Positions 1 through 11,599 of a stretch of 64,000 bases of DNA are shown here, one piece after another. Both the position numbers and the translations under genes were made by a program. Within the stretch, counting starts at the first letter, position 1. Each line of letters opens with the position of its first letter. The notes beneath the pieces were generated by a model. It ran no database searches. It was given only the letters and a program-made list of their open reading frames with translations, and was not told the DNA's origin. Source of the DNA: Unio delphinus (Eukaryota > Mollusca > Bivalvia > Unionida > Unionidae); NCBI GenBank assembly GCA_029339505.1, contig JAQISU010000171.1, forward strand, positions 1,110,001 through 1,174,000, in the 5' to 3' direction.

Positions 1-2098
1 GTATGGCACTTCACCCTTAAATCCTACTTCATGCATCCAGTATGGCACTTCACCCTTAAATCCCACTTCATGCATCCAGTATGGCACTTAACCCTTAAAT
101 CCTACTTCATGCATCCAGTATGGCACTTTACCCTTAAATCCTACTTCATGCATCCAGTATGGCACTTAACCCTTAAATCCTACTTCATGCATCCAGCATG
201 GCATTTCACCTTTAAATCCTACTTCATGCATCCAGCATGGCACTTCACCCTTAAATCCTACTTCATGTATCCAGTATGGCACTTCACCCTTAAATCCTAC
301 TTCATGCATCCAGTATGGCACTTCACCCTTAAATCCTACTTCATGCATCCAGTATCCTACTTCATGCATCCAGTATGGCACTTCACCCTTAAATCCTACT
401 TCATGCATCCAGTATGGCACTTCACCCTTAAATCCCACTTCATGCATCCAGTATGGCACTTCACCCTTAAATCCTACTTCATGCATCCAGTATCCTACTT
501 CATGCATCCAGTATGGCATTTCACTCTTAAATCCTACTTCATGCATCCAGTATGGCATTTGTATGGCACTTCACCCTTAAGTCTTACTCCATGCATCCAG
601 TATGGCACTTCACCCTTAAATCCTACTTCATGCATCCAGTATGGCACTTCACCCTTAAATCCTACTTCATGCATCCAGTATGGCACTTCACCCTTAAATC
701 CTACTTCATGCATCCAGTATGGCACTTCACCCTTAAATCCCACTTCATGCATCCAGTATGGCACTTCACCCTTGAATCCTACTTCATGCATCCAGTATGG
801 CACTTCACCCTTGAATCCCACTTCATGCATCCAGTATGGCACTTCACCCTTAAATCCTACTTCATGCATCCAGTATGGCACTTCACCCTTAAATCCTACT
901 TCATGCATCCAGTATGGCACTTCACCCTTAAATCCAAATCCTATTTCATGCATCCAGTATGGCACTTCACCCTTAAATCCTACTTCATGCATCCAGTATG
1001 GCACTTCACCCTTAAATCCTACTTCATGCATCCAGTATGGCACTTCACCCTTAAATCCTACTTCATGCATCCAGTATGGCACTTCACCCTTAAATCCTAC
1101 TTCATGCATCCAGTATGGCACTTCACCCTTAAATCCCACTTCATGCATCCAGTATGGCACTTCACCCTTAAATCCTACTTCATGCATCCAGTATGGCACT
1201 TAACCCTTAAATCCTACTTCATGCATCCAGTATGGCACTTCACCCTTGAATCCCACTTTATGCATCCAGTATGGCACTTCACCCTTAAATCCTATTTCAT
1301 GCATCCAGTATGGCACTTCACCCTTAAATCCCACTTCATGCATACAGTATGGCACTTCACCCTTAAATCCTACTTCATGTATCCAGTATGGCATTTCACC
1401 CTTAAATCCTACTCCATGCATCCAGTATGGCACTTCACCCTTAAATCCTACTTCATGCATCCAGTATGGCACTTCACCCTTAAATCCTACTTCATGCTTC
1501 CAGTATGGCACTTCACCCTTAAATCTTACTCCATGCATCCAGTATGACATTTCATGTTTAAATCCTACTTCATGAATCCAGTATGGCACTTCACCCTTAA
1601 ATCCAAATCCTATTTCATGCATTTAGTATGGCACTTTACCCTTAAATCTTACTCCATGCATCCAGTATGGCACTTCACCCTTAAATCCTACTTCATGCAT
1701 CCAGTATGGCACTTCACCCTTAAATCCTACTTCATGCTTCCAGTATGGCACTTCACCCTTAAATCTTACTCCATGCATCCAGTATGACATTTCATGTTTA
1801 AATCCTACTTCATGCATCCAGTATGGCATTTCACCTTAAATCCTATTTCATGCACCCAGTATGGCATTTCACCCTTAAATCCTACTTTACACATCCAGTA
1901 TGGCATTTAACCCTTAAATCCTACTTCATGCATCCAGTATGGCACTTCACCCTTAAATCCTACTTCATGCTTCCATTATGGCACTTCACCCTTAAATCCT
2001 ACTTCACACATCCATTATGGCACTTCACCCTTAAATCCTACTTCACACATCCAGTATGGCATTTAACCCTTAAATCCTACTCCAAGCATTCAGTATGC
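1..2098. repeat. 39-bp minisatellite array (about 53 units)
   Basis: A head-to-tail array of a 39-bp unit (core GGCACTTCACCCTTAAATCC) starts before the window and decays near 2098. Point variants (TCACC/TAACC, TACTTC/TACTCC) and occasional partial units, for example at 351-366 and 491-506, show unequal exchange. Because 39 is divisible by three and the unit lacks stops in several frames, long open frames appear on both strands. They are artefacts of the period. The array lies in an intron upstream of the ankyrin exon at 2639. Confidence 0.97.
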
Positions 2099-2638
2099 TT
2101 TTATGTTTGTTGAAGTGAATGCAGGATGAATGTATTCCAACTGGGTTCTGCAATGAAAAGGACAGTTAACTGTTATAATGTACATAACAGGCACTGTAGA
2201 TTGATAAATATAACTTACTGTTTGTATATTTAGAGTATTTATCAGTCTATTATTAGTATTTAATTAATTTATGTATGTTATGGCTTTAACATTTTAAAAG
2301 CTAAATATTGTTTGATTGGAGAAATTTAATTTTACACCATGTTGAACCACAAGGTCACATGATGCTTTTCAAAATAGAGGCTGGAAATTTATAGTTGTGG
2401 TTATTTGTCAATGTTATTTCCAGTTCTGAGCATTAACTTGCACAGACTTCCAATAATACCCCAGATTGATATTATGTCCAGTCTTTCCAAACGTTTTTCA
2501 CTGGTATTAGTAAATGACATTTATTTTCTAATACAGAATCTTTTTGTATATTGTTTCTTTATTTCAAATGTTTAATTGTTTTAAAAATAAATTGTCAAAA
2601 ATGTATTCAAGATTAAATTTTCATTTCTTTATCTCCAG
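2099..2638 (+). other. intron sequence before ankyrin exon
   Basis: Unique AT-rich sequence with no supported gene. It ends in a pyrimidine-rich tract and the acceptor CTCCAG at 2633-2638, directly before an exon that continues an ankyrin-repeat reading frame. Confidence 0.6.
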
Positions 2639-2753
2639 GCAGATATAAATGGTTGTACACCTTTCCATCTGCATGGTGAAGAAGGTGGAGGAGGGAGGAC
2701 AACATGTTTCCTTATACACAGTGGAGCTGATATTAATTGCACTGATAAAAAAG
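2639..2753 (+). CDS. ankyrin-repeat exon of an ASB-like gene (internal exon)
   Basis: This 115-bp exon is bounded by an AG acceptor at 2637-2638 and a GTACAG donor at 2754. It translates as part of ankyrin repeats: ADINGCTPFHLH near the start and FLIHSGADINCTDKK at the end, the usual helix-loop pattern of the family. It ends in phase 1, and the first base of the 7250 exon completes a Gly codon, giving KKG followed by RSPLM, a normal start of the next ankyrin repeat. Upstream exons lie outside the window. A short Gly/Glu-rich stretch (EEGGGG) interrupts the repeat. Ankyrin repeats of ASB proteins bind the ubiquitylation substrate; that role is from family knowledge, not from this sequence. Confidence 0.75.
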
Positions 2754-3010
2754 GTACAGGAATAATGTAGACTGGTCCTTAAACACAGTGGAGCTGATAT
2801 TAACTGCACTGATAGAAAAGGTACAGGAATAATGTAGACTGGTCCTTAAACACAGTGGAGCTGATATTAACTGCACTAATAAAAAAAGGTACAGGAATAA
2901 TGTAGACTGATCCTTACACACAGTGGAGCTGATATTAACTGCACTGATAAAAAAGGTACAGGAATAATGTAGACTGGTCCTTAAACACAATGGGGCTGAC
3001 ATCAGACAGT
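2754..3010 (+). repeat. 67-bp tandem repeat duplicating exon end plus splice donor
   Basis: The last part of the 2639-2753 exon (CACAGTGGAGCTGATATTAA onward) together with its donor GTACAGG and the first intron bases is repeated with a 67-68 bp period. GTACAGG occurs at 2754, 2821, 2889 and 2956, and a fifth, partial unit decays near 3010. Each unit therefore carries a copy of an ankyrin coding end and a GT donor. Confidence 0.9.
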
Positions 3011-3089
3011 AGAAGATTTTAGGCACATATATACCATGAATTACATGGATGATAATGGTCATGTGACTTCAAACAATAATAGAACAGCT

Positions 3090-3810
3090 TAGGCATATAT
3101 CATTCTCTGTACAGCATAAATTAGTAGTACAGCATGAATTAGTAGAACATTTTAGGCATATATCATTCTATTGTACATTATGAATTAGTAGTACAGCACG
3201 AATTAAAACATTTTAGGCATATATCATTCTATTGTACCTCATGAATTTGTAATACAGCATGAATTAGTAGAACATTTTAGGCATATATCATTCTCTGTAC
3301 AGCATAAATTAGTAGTACATCATGAATTAGTAGTACAACACAAATTAGTAGAACATTTTAGGCATATATCATTCTATTGTACATTATGAATTAGTAGTAC
3401 AGCACGAATTAAAACATTTTAGGCATATATCATTCTATTGTACCTCATGAATTTGTAATACAGCATGAATTAGTAGAACATTTTAGGCATATATCATTCT
3501 ATTGTACAGCATGATTTAGTAGTACAGCATGAATTAGAACATTTTAGGCATATATCATCTATTGTACAGCATGAATTAGTATGATTTAGTAGTACAGCAT
3601 GATTTTGTAGTACACAATGAATTAGAAGAACAGCATGATTTAATAGTACAGTATGAATTAGTAGAACATTTTAAGCACACATCATTCTATCGTACAACAT
3701 GAATTTGTAGTACAGCATGAATTAGTAGAACATGTTAGGCATATATCATTCTATTGTACAGCATGAATTTGTAGAACATTTTGGGCATATTCTATCGTAC
3801 AGCATGAATT
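3090..3810. repeat. degenerate AT-rich intronic minisatellite
   Basis: Repeated blocks built from GAATTAGTAGAACATTTTAG and GCATATATCATTCTATTGTA, with spacings of roughly 45-100 bp and higher-order duplication. For example, the segment around 3160-3290 recurs around 3350-3480. There is no coding signal. Confidence 0.85.
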
Positions 3811-3883
3811 ACATGAATGATAATTGTTATGTGGTGTCAGACAGTAGTAAAATATTTGAGGCATACATCTTTATATCGTACAG

Positions 3884-4290
3884 CAAGAAAGTCGCAACCT
3901 ACGCGTGTTAAATACTATAATGTACATGACATGAAGGAACTTTTAGATACAATACAAACCACTTGTATTTTAGATTTCCTAAAGGAAGTAAATCTCTATT
4001 TTAAACTATAACTTGTATACCATCACGTAGAATATTTTTATCTAATGCAAATATCACCTTTTATTGACAACATCTTATCATCAACATAACACCATTTACA
4101 TCTCCCGTTGATTGGGAAGCTTCATATTTTCCTGTTACCAACATCTTACCATTTTATATTTAACTATTGTTTTTTTTATATATATCGCTGGTCGATGTTA
4201 AACCTTTCTTGTTTTTGAACATGTAACGTATTGTATGGCGCTAAATAGCCTAAAAGTGCTGGTGCGCCGTTAAAATTCAAGTAAACAAAC
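3884..4290 (+). mobile_element. 5'-truncated LINE 3' end (+)
   Basis: The frame from 3890 to 4008 encodes the C-terminus of a LINE ORF2 (QPTRVKYYNVHDMKELLDTI, ending NLYFKL-stop). The following 280 bp matches, in inverse orientation, the 3' untranslated region of the LINE at 10052-10860, including the tip GCGCCGTTAAAATTCAA. Upstream sequence is unrelated, so this is a 5'-truncated retroposed copy inserted in the ankyrin gene intron. A (CAAA)n-like tail follows at about 4283-4300. Confidence 0.85.
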
Positions 4291-4384
4291 AAACAAACAG
4301 CAAGAAAGTCAGTGAAGTTTTATCAATTTAATGGTCTCAGAATAATATTACAAAAACAAATTGCATTAAATATCAAAACTTGTT

Positions 4385-4552
4385 AGAACGGGACAGTCTG
4401 GTGTCAGGATAATGTGTCTGGGTGGGACATCATGCTAAATGTTTGTGGCATGATGCCCCCTGCTAGGCATCACTATAAACTGCCACACTGCAGGCATCAT
4501 ATCAAGATGACTGAAAAATTTATAAAGCTATGTCAAAAATCCAAATCTCACA
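4385..4552 (+). mobile_element. 5'-truncated SINE copy (+)
   Basis: The segment GGTGTCAGGATAATGTGTCT through the CACTGC region matches the 3' body of the complete SINE at 11600-11905 and of the inverted copy at 52855-53100. The tRNA-related head is missing. Confidence 0.8.
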
Positions 4553-5265
4553 CAAATCCATTGTTCAGTTTCTTTTCTGTGAAATAGACATGTTATTGGG
4601 CACATTATAAGTTGGAAAGACCTCATAAATTGTTTTTAAATTGCTACTGGCCCGATTTTAACATAATTGTTTATTTCACCACATGGATGATTCTAATTAG
4701 TAAATGATCAAACATTATGTGTTAAAGAAATTCTATACTAATTGATTTCTGTTTTTAGATAAAGTTCAGAAAATCATATAAAAGTCCTTGAAATCTTTTA
4801 ACAGCACCATTTTCTTTAAATATGGAACCAGAAATGTATCTGGATTTTATCTGTCTTTGAAGTCAGATGAGAGATAGAATTACATACCATGATACATGCT
4901 GGACTAAAACTTTGGGATGAAGTGATTTCTCTCTTCCACTGGGCACAGTTTTGGTTTGGTACAGTTAGGGTGAGGTGTGTAGATTAGTCAAAATTAGAAT
5001 ATTTAAACTGTTGCTTAAAACAGTGATTTTACCTAACCTATTAGTTAACAACAAAATAAATATTAAACTTTATGAAAATATTTAATTTTTCCTTCATTTG
5101 CAGGAGCACATTTGTTTTGTGACTTTGTACAAATTTTGTAACCTTGAAAAATTGTTTCAGTTAAAAACAGGTTTCAGACATTGAGATAAATACCTTCTCT
5201 TCGTACTTTGATGGGATGAAATATAACATACACATTTTTACATTTACTATCAATGAACCTGTGAA
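4553..5265 (+). other. intron, no recognised feature
   Basis: AT-rich unique intron sequence. I see no coding exon, RNA or repeat structure that I can support. Confidence 0.5.
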
Positions 5266-6000
5266 CCTCACAAAATAATATGTCAGCCTGTAAACTTCTA
5301 CAGAATAATATTAGTCAACCTGTAAACTTCTACAGAATAATAGCAGCCACCTATAAACCACCAAAAACAATAGCAGTCAGCCTGTGAACCTTACAGAATA
5401 ATATTAGTCAGCCTTAAATCTCTACAGAATAATATGAATCTGTAAACCTCTACAGAATAATAGCAGTCAGCTATAAACCTAACAGAATAATAATTAGTCA
5501 GCCCATAAACCTCTACAGAATAATATTAGTCAACCTGTAAACCTCTACAGAATAATCTATCTATCCCTTAGTCTTGCCGACCATTGGGGCACCACTGTTG
5601 GGGTAAACCTCTACAGAATAATATCAAGCTGTAAATCTCTACAGAATAATAGCAGTCAGCTATAAACCTCCAAATATAATAGCAGTCAGCCTGTGAACCT
5701 CACAGAATAATATTAGTCAGCCTGTGAACCTCTACAGAATAATAGCAGTCAGCAGTATACACAGCAGTCATCTGTAAGCCTCAAAAGAATAATAATTTTC
5801 AGTCTGTATACCTCCACAGAATGATAGCAATCAGCCTGCAAACCCCCATGAAATGGTAGAAGTCAACATGTAAACCTCCACAGATTATTAGCAATCAGCC
5901 AGTTAACCTCAACAAATAATAACAATAAACCTCCACAAATTATTAGCAATCAGCCAGTTAACTTCAACAAATAATAACAATAAACCTCCTTCAGCCTGTA
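5265..6000. repeat. degenerate ~30-40 bp intronic minisatellite
   Basis: Irregular tandem copies of a unit containing CTACAGAATAATA, GCAGTCAGC and TGTAAACCTC. Units diverge strongly and are broken by a short unrelated insert near 5555-5605. Confidence 0.8.
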
Positions 6001-7249
6001 GGTGACAACATAATGATTTATTGAGTTTATAAGACACAGAATTTTGCCTCTTGAGCTTCATTTGTGAATTTTCATCAGGAATATCATTGATTTAAACACA
6101 GTTGCAGGCATAAGAGAAGGTGTTTACCTCAAGTGTATGTTATATTTCATCCCATCAAAGTGGAAGAGAAGGTGTTTACCTCAATTTCTGCAACCTGTTT
6201 TCAACTGTAGCAATCTTTCAAGGTTACCAACTGGTCAGATGTTCAGCAGCACAGTGCTTCAATGACCACACTAGGTCAAGAGACTGATGATCATGATGAT
6301 GCAGACACAAATAATCATTACGTTTTCATAGATATGAATCAGAGGAAAAAAATATCCACCTATTTTATTTTTTAACAAGAGCTGATATTGTACTCCGAAT
6401 ACAAAAACATGTAGTAGGAGGTACATCTACTCAAAACGACAGGGGTGACTTTTTCTTTTGAAATGCCCAGTAGTGTTGATCCTGAAATACAAAATCAGTC
6501 ACCTTGTTAGATGAGATAATATTGCCTTCATATTAGCTATTTTACCATTAAGACCGGAAAATGTAGCTTTTATGTGCCCACTGATGAGTTGTTTTATCTA
6601 TATAACAGGGAAACGTGGCTCCCAGCTAATGAGTTGTTTTACCATTAAGACAGGAAAATGTGGCTTTTATGTCCCAGCTAATGAGTTGTTTTACCATTAA
6701 GACAGGAAAATGTGGTTTTCATGTCCCAACTTGTATGTGATCTCAGTCTTGTTGTTTGTGACTGGTTGTCGATTGACGATGTTTACAGTCACCATGCTTG
6801 CAGTTAATAAAAGCAAGTATATCATGGAATATGCACAGTCATGTTTTTTGTTCTCTTAGAATTCAAAGGGTGAGACACTTATGAGTACAATATACTAATA
6901 TTATGATTGATTAGCATTTTGACCTCATTCAAATCAGACTTGGCTTGTGGAGATTCTTTTCAGCCATTTGGATGTCAGTCCCTATGAGGTAGTCTTGTTT
7001 TTTTGTCCATTGGGCAACTAACAGAAGAGACCTAATCAACAATTGGAGTGGTCCCAGACATTTTGCTGTCCATCATTAGAACACAATATATGGTCATTTT
7101 ATCCAAAATCTTTTTGTCATTATGAGGGGGATAAGAACTATTGTTTTAATGCATGAGTGTGAAATAAGACTATAAGATTTCTCAGTGAATTTACACATTT
7201 CAAAATGGGTGATAACATGCCTAATGAAAACTCTGTCTTTTTCTTTCAG
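6001..7249 (+). other. intron with short internal duplications
   Basis: Mostly unique intron. A segment of about 55 bp (ACCATTAAGACAGGAAAATG with TGTCCCAGCTAATGAG) is present about three times between 6540 and 6730. The inverted phrases AGAGAAGGTGTTTACCTCAA near 6115-6185 and the TTTGATGGGATGAAATATAA region near 5208 suggest an older inverted duplication. The intron ends with the acceptor TTTCTTTCAG at 7240-7249. Confidence 0.5.
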
Positions 7250-7563
7250 GAAGATCCCCTCTGATGAAGGCAGTTAAATTAGGAAATATACGTCTTATCA
7301 TGATTCTGTTAAAGGCTGACTGCAACTGCCAACCACAAAGCCTTCTGGGACAGCCTAGAATTCAAGAGTTGTGTGAGCGTGTGCCACAGTTTCGTACATG
7401 GTTGGAAATGGAGGTGAATTCTCCACGAACGCTTAAACGTCTGTGTCGGCAAGAGATCAGGACAATTTTGTCTCCATACAGAACCACAGCAATACCATTT
7501 CTAGAAATTCCAACAGTGCTAAAAGATTTCCTTCTAGCCAAAGATGTTCAAAGTATAAACTGA
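7250..7563 (+). CDS. terminal exon: last ankyrin repeat plus SOCS box (ASB-like)
   Basis: The exon begins after the TTTCTTTCAG acceptor and reads in frame from the 2639 exon to a TGA at 7561-7563. Residues 1-30 form an ankyrin repeat (GRSPLMKAVKLGNIRLIMIL). Residues 54-95 form a SOCS box, with the typical SPRTLKRLCRQEIR start, a proline-containing middle and a hydrophobic end (IPTVLKDFLL). In ASB proteins the SOCS box recruits elongin B/C and cullin-5, making a substrate receptor of an E3 ubiquitin ligase. The specific ASB paralogue cannot be decided from the C-terminus. No in-frame damage is seen. Confidence 0.85.
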
Positions 7564-7890
7564 AGTCTTATATACCAATTGGTCGGATATATATTGTGTT
7601 GGCCAATAGAATTTGCCTGTAATGCCCATTGGCAATAGGTGGATTGTGTCAGCCAATAGAATTTTGTTCTTTATACTTCCTACCATGAAGCTTAAGAAAT
7701 CAAAATTAAGAATCCCAAAATGTCAAGGAAACCTTTTTAGATTTAATGAAGTTTGTGCCTTTTCAATGATTGATATCTATGTATGGACTGGTTACCACAA
7801 ATAAAACTTGCCTACAACTTTTATCATTATATTAAGGATGAATAAGTTATCAAGTCCTGTATTTGGGACTTTTCTGTTCTATTTATATAC
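7564..7890 (+). other. 3' untranslated region of the ASB-like gene
   Basis: The sequence after the stop codon is AT-rich, with AATAAAAC at 7799 and again near 7903. These are plausible first polyadenylation signals. The downstream 101-bp array repeats the same AAATAAAACTT context. Confidence 0.55.
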
Positions 7891-7894
7891 AAAG

Positions 7895-8717
7895 TAGTAC
7901 AAATAAAACTTAACCCACAAATTTTATAATTGTATTGAACAAGAATGATTTGTGGAGACTTGCTTTGAAATTGTTCTTCTTTTCTGTTTATATACTAATT
8001 CAAATAAAACTTAACCCACAAATTTTATAATTCTATTGAACAAGAATATTTTGTGGAGACCTGCTCTGAAGTTGTTATTCTTTTCTGTTTATATACTAAT
8101 TCAAATAAAACTTAACCCACAAATTTTATAATTCTATTGAACAAGAATATTTTGTGGAGACCTGCTCTGAAGTTGTTATTCTTTTCTGTTTATATACTAA
8201 TTCAAATAAAACTTAACCCACAAATTTTATAATTCTATTGAACAAGAATATTTTGTGGAGACCTGCTCTGAAGTTGTTATTCTTTTCTGTTTATATACTA
8301 ATTCAAATAAAACTTAACCCACAAATTTTATAGTTCTATTGAACAAGAATATTTTGTGGAGACCTGCTCTGAAGTTGTTATTCTTTTCTGTTTATATACT
8401 AATTCAAATAAAACTTAACCCACAAATTTTATAATTCTATTGAACAAGAATATTTTGTGGAGACCTGCTCTGAAGTTGTTATTCTTTTCTGTTTATATAC
8501 TAATTCAAATAAAACTTAACCCACAAATTTTATAATTCTATTGAACAAGAATATTTTGTGGAGACCTGCTCTGAAGTTGTTATTCTTTTCTGTTTATATA
8601 CTAATTCAAATAAAACTTAACCCACAAATTTTATAATTCTATTGAACAAGAATATTTTGTGGAGACCTGCTCTGAAGTTGTTATTCTTTTCTGTTTATAT
8701 ACTAATTCAAATAAAAC
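7895..8717. repeat. 101-bp tandem array carrying AATAAA in every unit
   Basis: About eight copies of a 101-bp unit (unit starts at 8001, 8102 and onward) each contain CAAATAAAACTTAACCCACA, a GAACAAGAAT stretch, then a T/G-rich part (GTTGTTATTCTTTTCTGTTT). The central units are almost identical, which points to recent homogenisation. The first, diverged unit overlaps the 3' flank of the ASB-like gene. Confidence 0.95.
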
Positions 8718-8904
8718 CGACTATATCTTTAATCCTTTATACTTATATACACTAGCTTACAAAAATTTTATCACGGTATAAAATTAATTTCTTTAGACCT
8801 GTGTTGGAATTCACTAGTGTGATAATTTCACAAACCAGGAAACCTCACTTCAACTTTATTTGTTGTAACATAAATTCAAATATAACAGCTGTTTCATAGT
8901 TGAC

Positions 8905-9095
8905 ATTGTTTTTGTACCACATTGCTTTTGTTCCACATTGTTTTTGTTCAACATTGTTTTTGTTCCACATTGTTTTTGTACCACATTGTTTTTGTTCCAC
9001 ATTGTTTTTGTTCCACATTGTTTTTGTACCACATTGTTTTTGTTCCACATTGTTTTTGTACCACATTGTTTTTGTTCCACATTGTTTTTGTCTTC
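8905..9095. repeat. 15-bp minisatellite
   Basis: About a dozen copies of CCACATTGTTTTTGT, with CC/AC and TT/AC variants. Fifteen is divisible by three, so repetitive open frames appear on both strands; none is a gene. Confidence 0.95.
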
Positions 9096-9179
9096 GATAT
9101 CCTAAAACTACCTAAGCTATAAGCAAAGTTGACAAACAAATCAAAAAAATTTTTTGTTTTAAATCAGCTTACAGATGAT

Positions 9180-9615
9180 AATTAATGTTCTTTCAATGCA
9201 ATGATTAATAAGCAATTTATCATAGGATTATCTTAATCCCAACTGTTTTAAAAATTGGCAATGATTTGTTATCATTTACCATGCGATTTTCTTAATCTCA
9301 TACGTTTAAAAATATTGCCAATTAATAATTTTCATTTATCATGGGATTATCTTAATCCCAACTGTTATACAAATTGGCAGTGATTAATTTTCATTTACCA
9401 TGTGATTATTTTAATCCCAGATGTTATAATAATTGTCAATGATTAATTTTCATTTACCATTGATTATCTTAATCCCAACTGTTATAAAAATTGGCAATGA
9501 TTAATTTTTATTTACCATGTGATTATCATAATCCCATACTTTTTTTAAAAATTGGCAAAAATTAGGTTTCATTTATCATGGGATTATCTTAATCCCAACT
9601 GTTATAAAAAAATAT
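9180..9615. repeat. ~60-bp degenerate tandem repeat
   Basis: About seven copies of a unit with TTTCATTTACCATG, GATTATCTTAATCCCAACTG and ATAAAAATTGGCAATG. Copies are clearly diverged. Confidence 0.85.
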
Positions 9616-9764
9616 CAGGTTGCACAGTTACTACTACACATTTGACAGGAGGTTGTTTAACCCCACCCACCCCTCCCCAGCCCTCATCTCCCAAACTTAT
9701 GTGTGCATATACTGAAATTTCAATCGTTATAAATACACCATGCTTTAGTAGTACATAATGTGAT

Positions 9765-9985
9765 CAGCAATTAGGGATCCAAAATTACAATCTCTTTAAG
9801 GGCTATCTTAGTTATTCTGGGATAGGGATCCAAAATTACAATCTCATTAAGGGCTGTCTTTGTTGTTATGGGTGACAAGCAGTTAGGGATCTAAACTTAA
9901 AATCTCTTTAAGGGCTGCCTTTGTTGTTATGGGTGACAAGCAGTTAGGGATCCAAACTTACAATCTTTTTAAGGGCTGCTTTAAA
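9765..9985. repeat. ~62-bp tandem repeat
   Basis: About four copies of a unit containing AGGGATCCAAA, TTACAATCTCTTTAAGGGCT and TTGTTGTTATGGGTGACAAG. The first unit is more diverged. Confidence 0.85.
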
Positions 9986-10051
9986 TGTTCTGCATGAAAT
10001 TTTGAGTACAGTATGACTATTTCTAAAATAAATTCATGTTGTCATAGTTGA

Positions 10052-10860
10052 TTAATTGAATTTTAATGGCGCACCAGCACTTGTAGGCTATTTAGTGCCC
10101 TACAATAGTTTATATGTTTAAAAACAAGAAAGGTTTAATATCGACCAGCGATATAAAAAAAAACCATAATAGTTAAATATAAAATGGTAAGGTGTTGGTA
10201 ACAGGAAAATATGAAGCTTCCCAATCAATGGGAGATGTAAATGGTGTATGTTGATGATAAGATGTTGTAAAAAAGAGGCAGTATTTGCATTAGATAAAAA
10301 TTCTTTTAGGTGATGTCATATAAGTTATAGTTTAAAATAAAGATTTCCTTCCTTCAGGAAATCTAAAATACTAGTGATTTGTATAGTATCAAAAAGTTCC
10401 TTCATGTCATGTACATTATATTATTTATCACGCGTAGGTTGCAGGTCGGAACACTCGGTGATAAAGTGTTTAACAGTGAATGGTTCATTGCAAGAAACGC
10501 ACGCTGGTGGATCCTCACCTTTTAGTATGTGGGAGTGGGTAATGTATGTATGACCGATTCTGATTCTTGCAATGACAACCTCCTCCCTACAGATAGTTCT
10601 GTAGGAAGGAGTCCATTCTCCCAGGGTTGGTTTGATGGCATGAAGTTTGTTATTGACTGCATCATCCCATGACACCTGCCACTTCTGACGTAGGTACTTT
10701 TTGATACAAGGTTTAAAATCAGTAAACGGTAATTTAAAATCTGATGGTTCTTGGGATAGAGCCATCTTAGCAGCCCGATCTGCTTCTTCATTACCTCTAA
10801 TACCAATATGGCTAGGTAGCCAACAGTATACTATATTGTAGGAGGTAGTCATAGTTACAG
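10052..10860 (-). mobile_element. 5'-truncated LINE with RNase H and ORF2 C-terminus
   Basis: On the - strand, the frame at 10852-10421 encodes a non-LTR retrotransposon ORF2 end. It starts with the RNase H C-terminal motif WLPSHIGIRGNEEADRAAK, followed by a linker and a Cys/His cluster (CVSCNEPFTVKHFITEC) typical of Jockey/R1-like ORF2 tails. A stop at 10421 (TRDK-stop) interrupts the last part, which continues in frame as YNVHDMKELFDTI. The 3' untranslated region ends at the tip GCGCCATTAAAATTCAA, shared with the + copy at 3884-4290. It is truncated upstream and cannot be autonomous. Confidence 0.9.
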
Positions 10861-11245
10861 TACCAACCCATCAAGAAGAGACAATGCATCATACTTTATA
10901 TGGACACTTGCCATATTTTAAAATCGTCTGTGAATCAAACATTTTTTTAAGAAACAGAAGCCTCTACAGAATTAATTTTCTTGTCATTAATAATTATTTA
11001 TGCCTGAGATCACACAGCTTTTGGATTTTAATGACTGTGATATTTTTGTAAAATCGGTTAAACGATTTTTATTTCTTTATTATGAGCATTGCATAATGAG
11101 GCTTTAGATCCTTTTACATGATTTTCAATTTTACTCATTTAATTTTTATTTAAGACAAAATATTGGCATTTTAGGCAACAGTCATGAATTTACATGTTTG
11201 AATATCAGGGTTAGATTAGTCAGATTACAATCTGATTTTATAGAC
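10861..11245. other. AT-rich unique sequence, nothing recognised
   Basis: I see no coding signal, repeat or RNA in this stretch. Confidence 0.5.
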
Positions 11246-11249
11246 GATT

Positions 11250-11580
11250 CCAGAAGTGAGACAGTTTATCAGCTTTTGACTATGAGACAGTTTATCAGCT
11301 TTTGACTATGAGACAGTTTATCAGCTTTTGACTATGAGACAGTTTATCAGCTTTTGACTATGAGACAGTTTATCAGCTTTTGACTATGAGACAGTTTATC
11401 AGCTTTTGACTATGATACAGTTTATCAGCTTTTGACTATGGAACAGTTTTTTATTACAATGTAACAATTTATCAGATTTTAACTATGGGACAGTTTATCA
11501 GCATTGACTGGGACAACTGATCAGTTTTTGACTATGGGGCAGTTTATCTGTTTTTGAATATTGGACAATTTATAAGATCA
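11250..11580. repeat. 26-bp minisatellite
   Basis: Seven near-perfect copies of GAGACAGTTTATCAGCTTTT plus GACTAT, followed by three or four degenerate copies up to about 11580. Confidence 0.95.
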
Positions 11581-11599
11581 TTGTTACTATTATATTGAC

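Noticed and set aside
31..2113. Long repetitive open frames (13-residue repeat) on both strands
   Set aside because: They exist only because the 39-bp repeat is divisible by three; every frame of the array behaves alike and no start, splice or termination context is seen.
8845..9139. Short repetitive frames over the 15-bp array
   Set aside because: Repeat artefacts on both strands, no flanking coding sequence.
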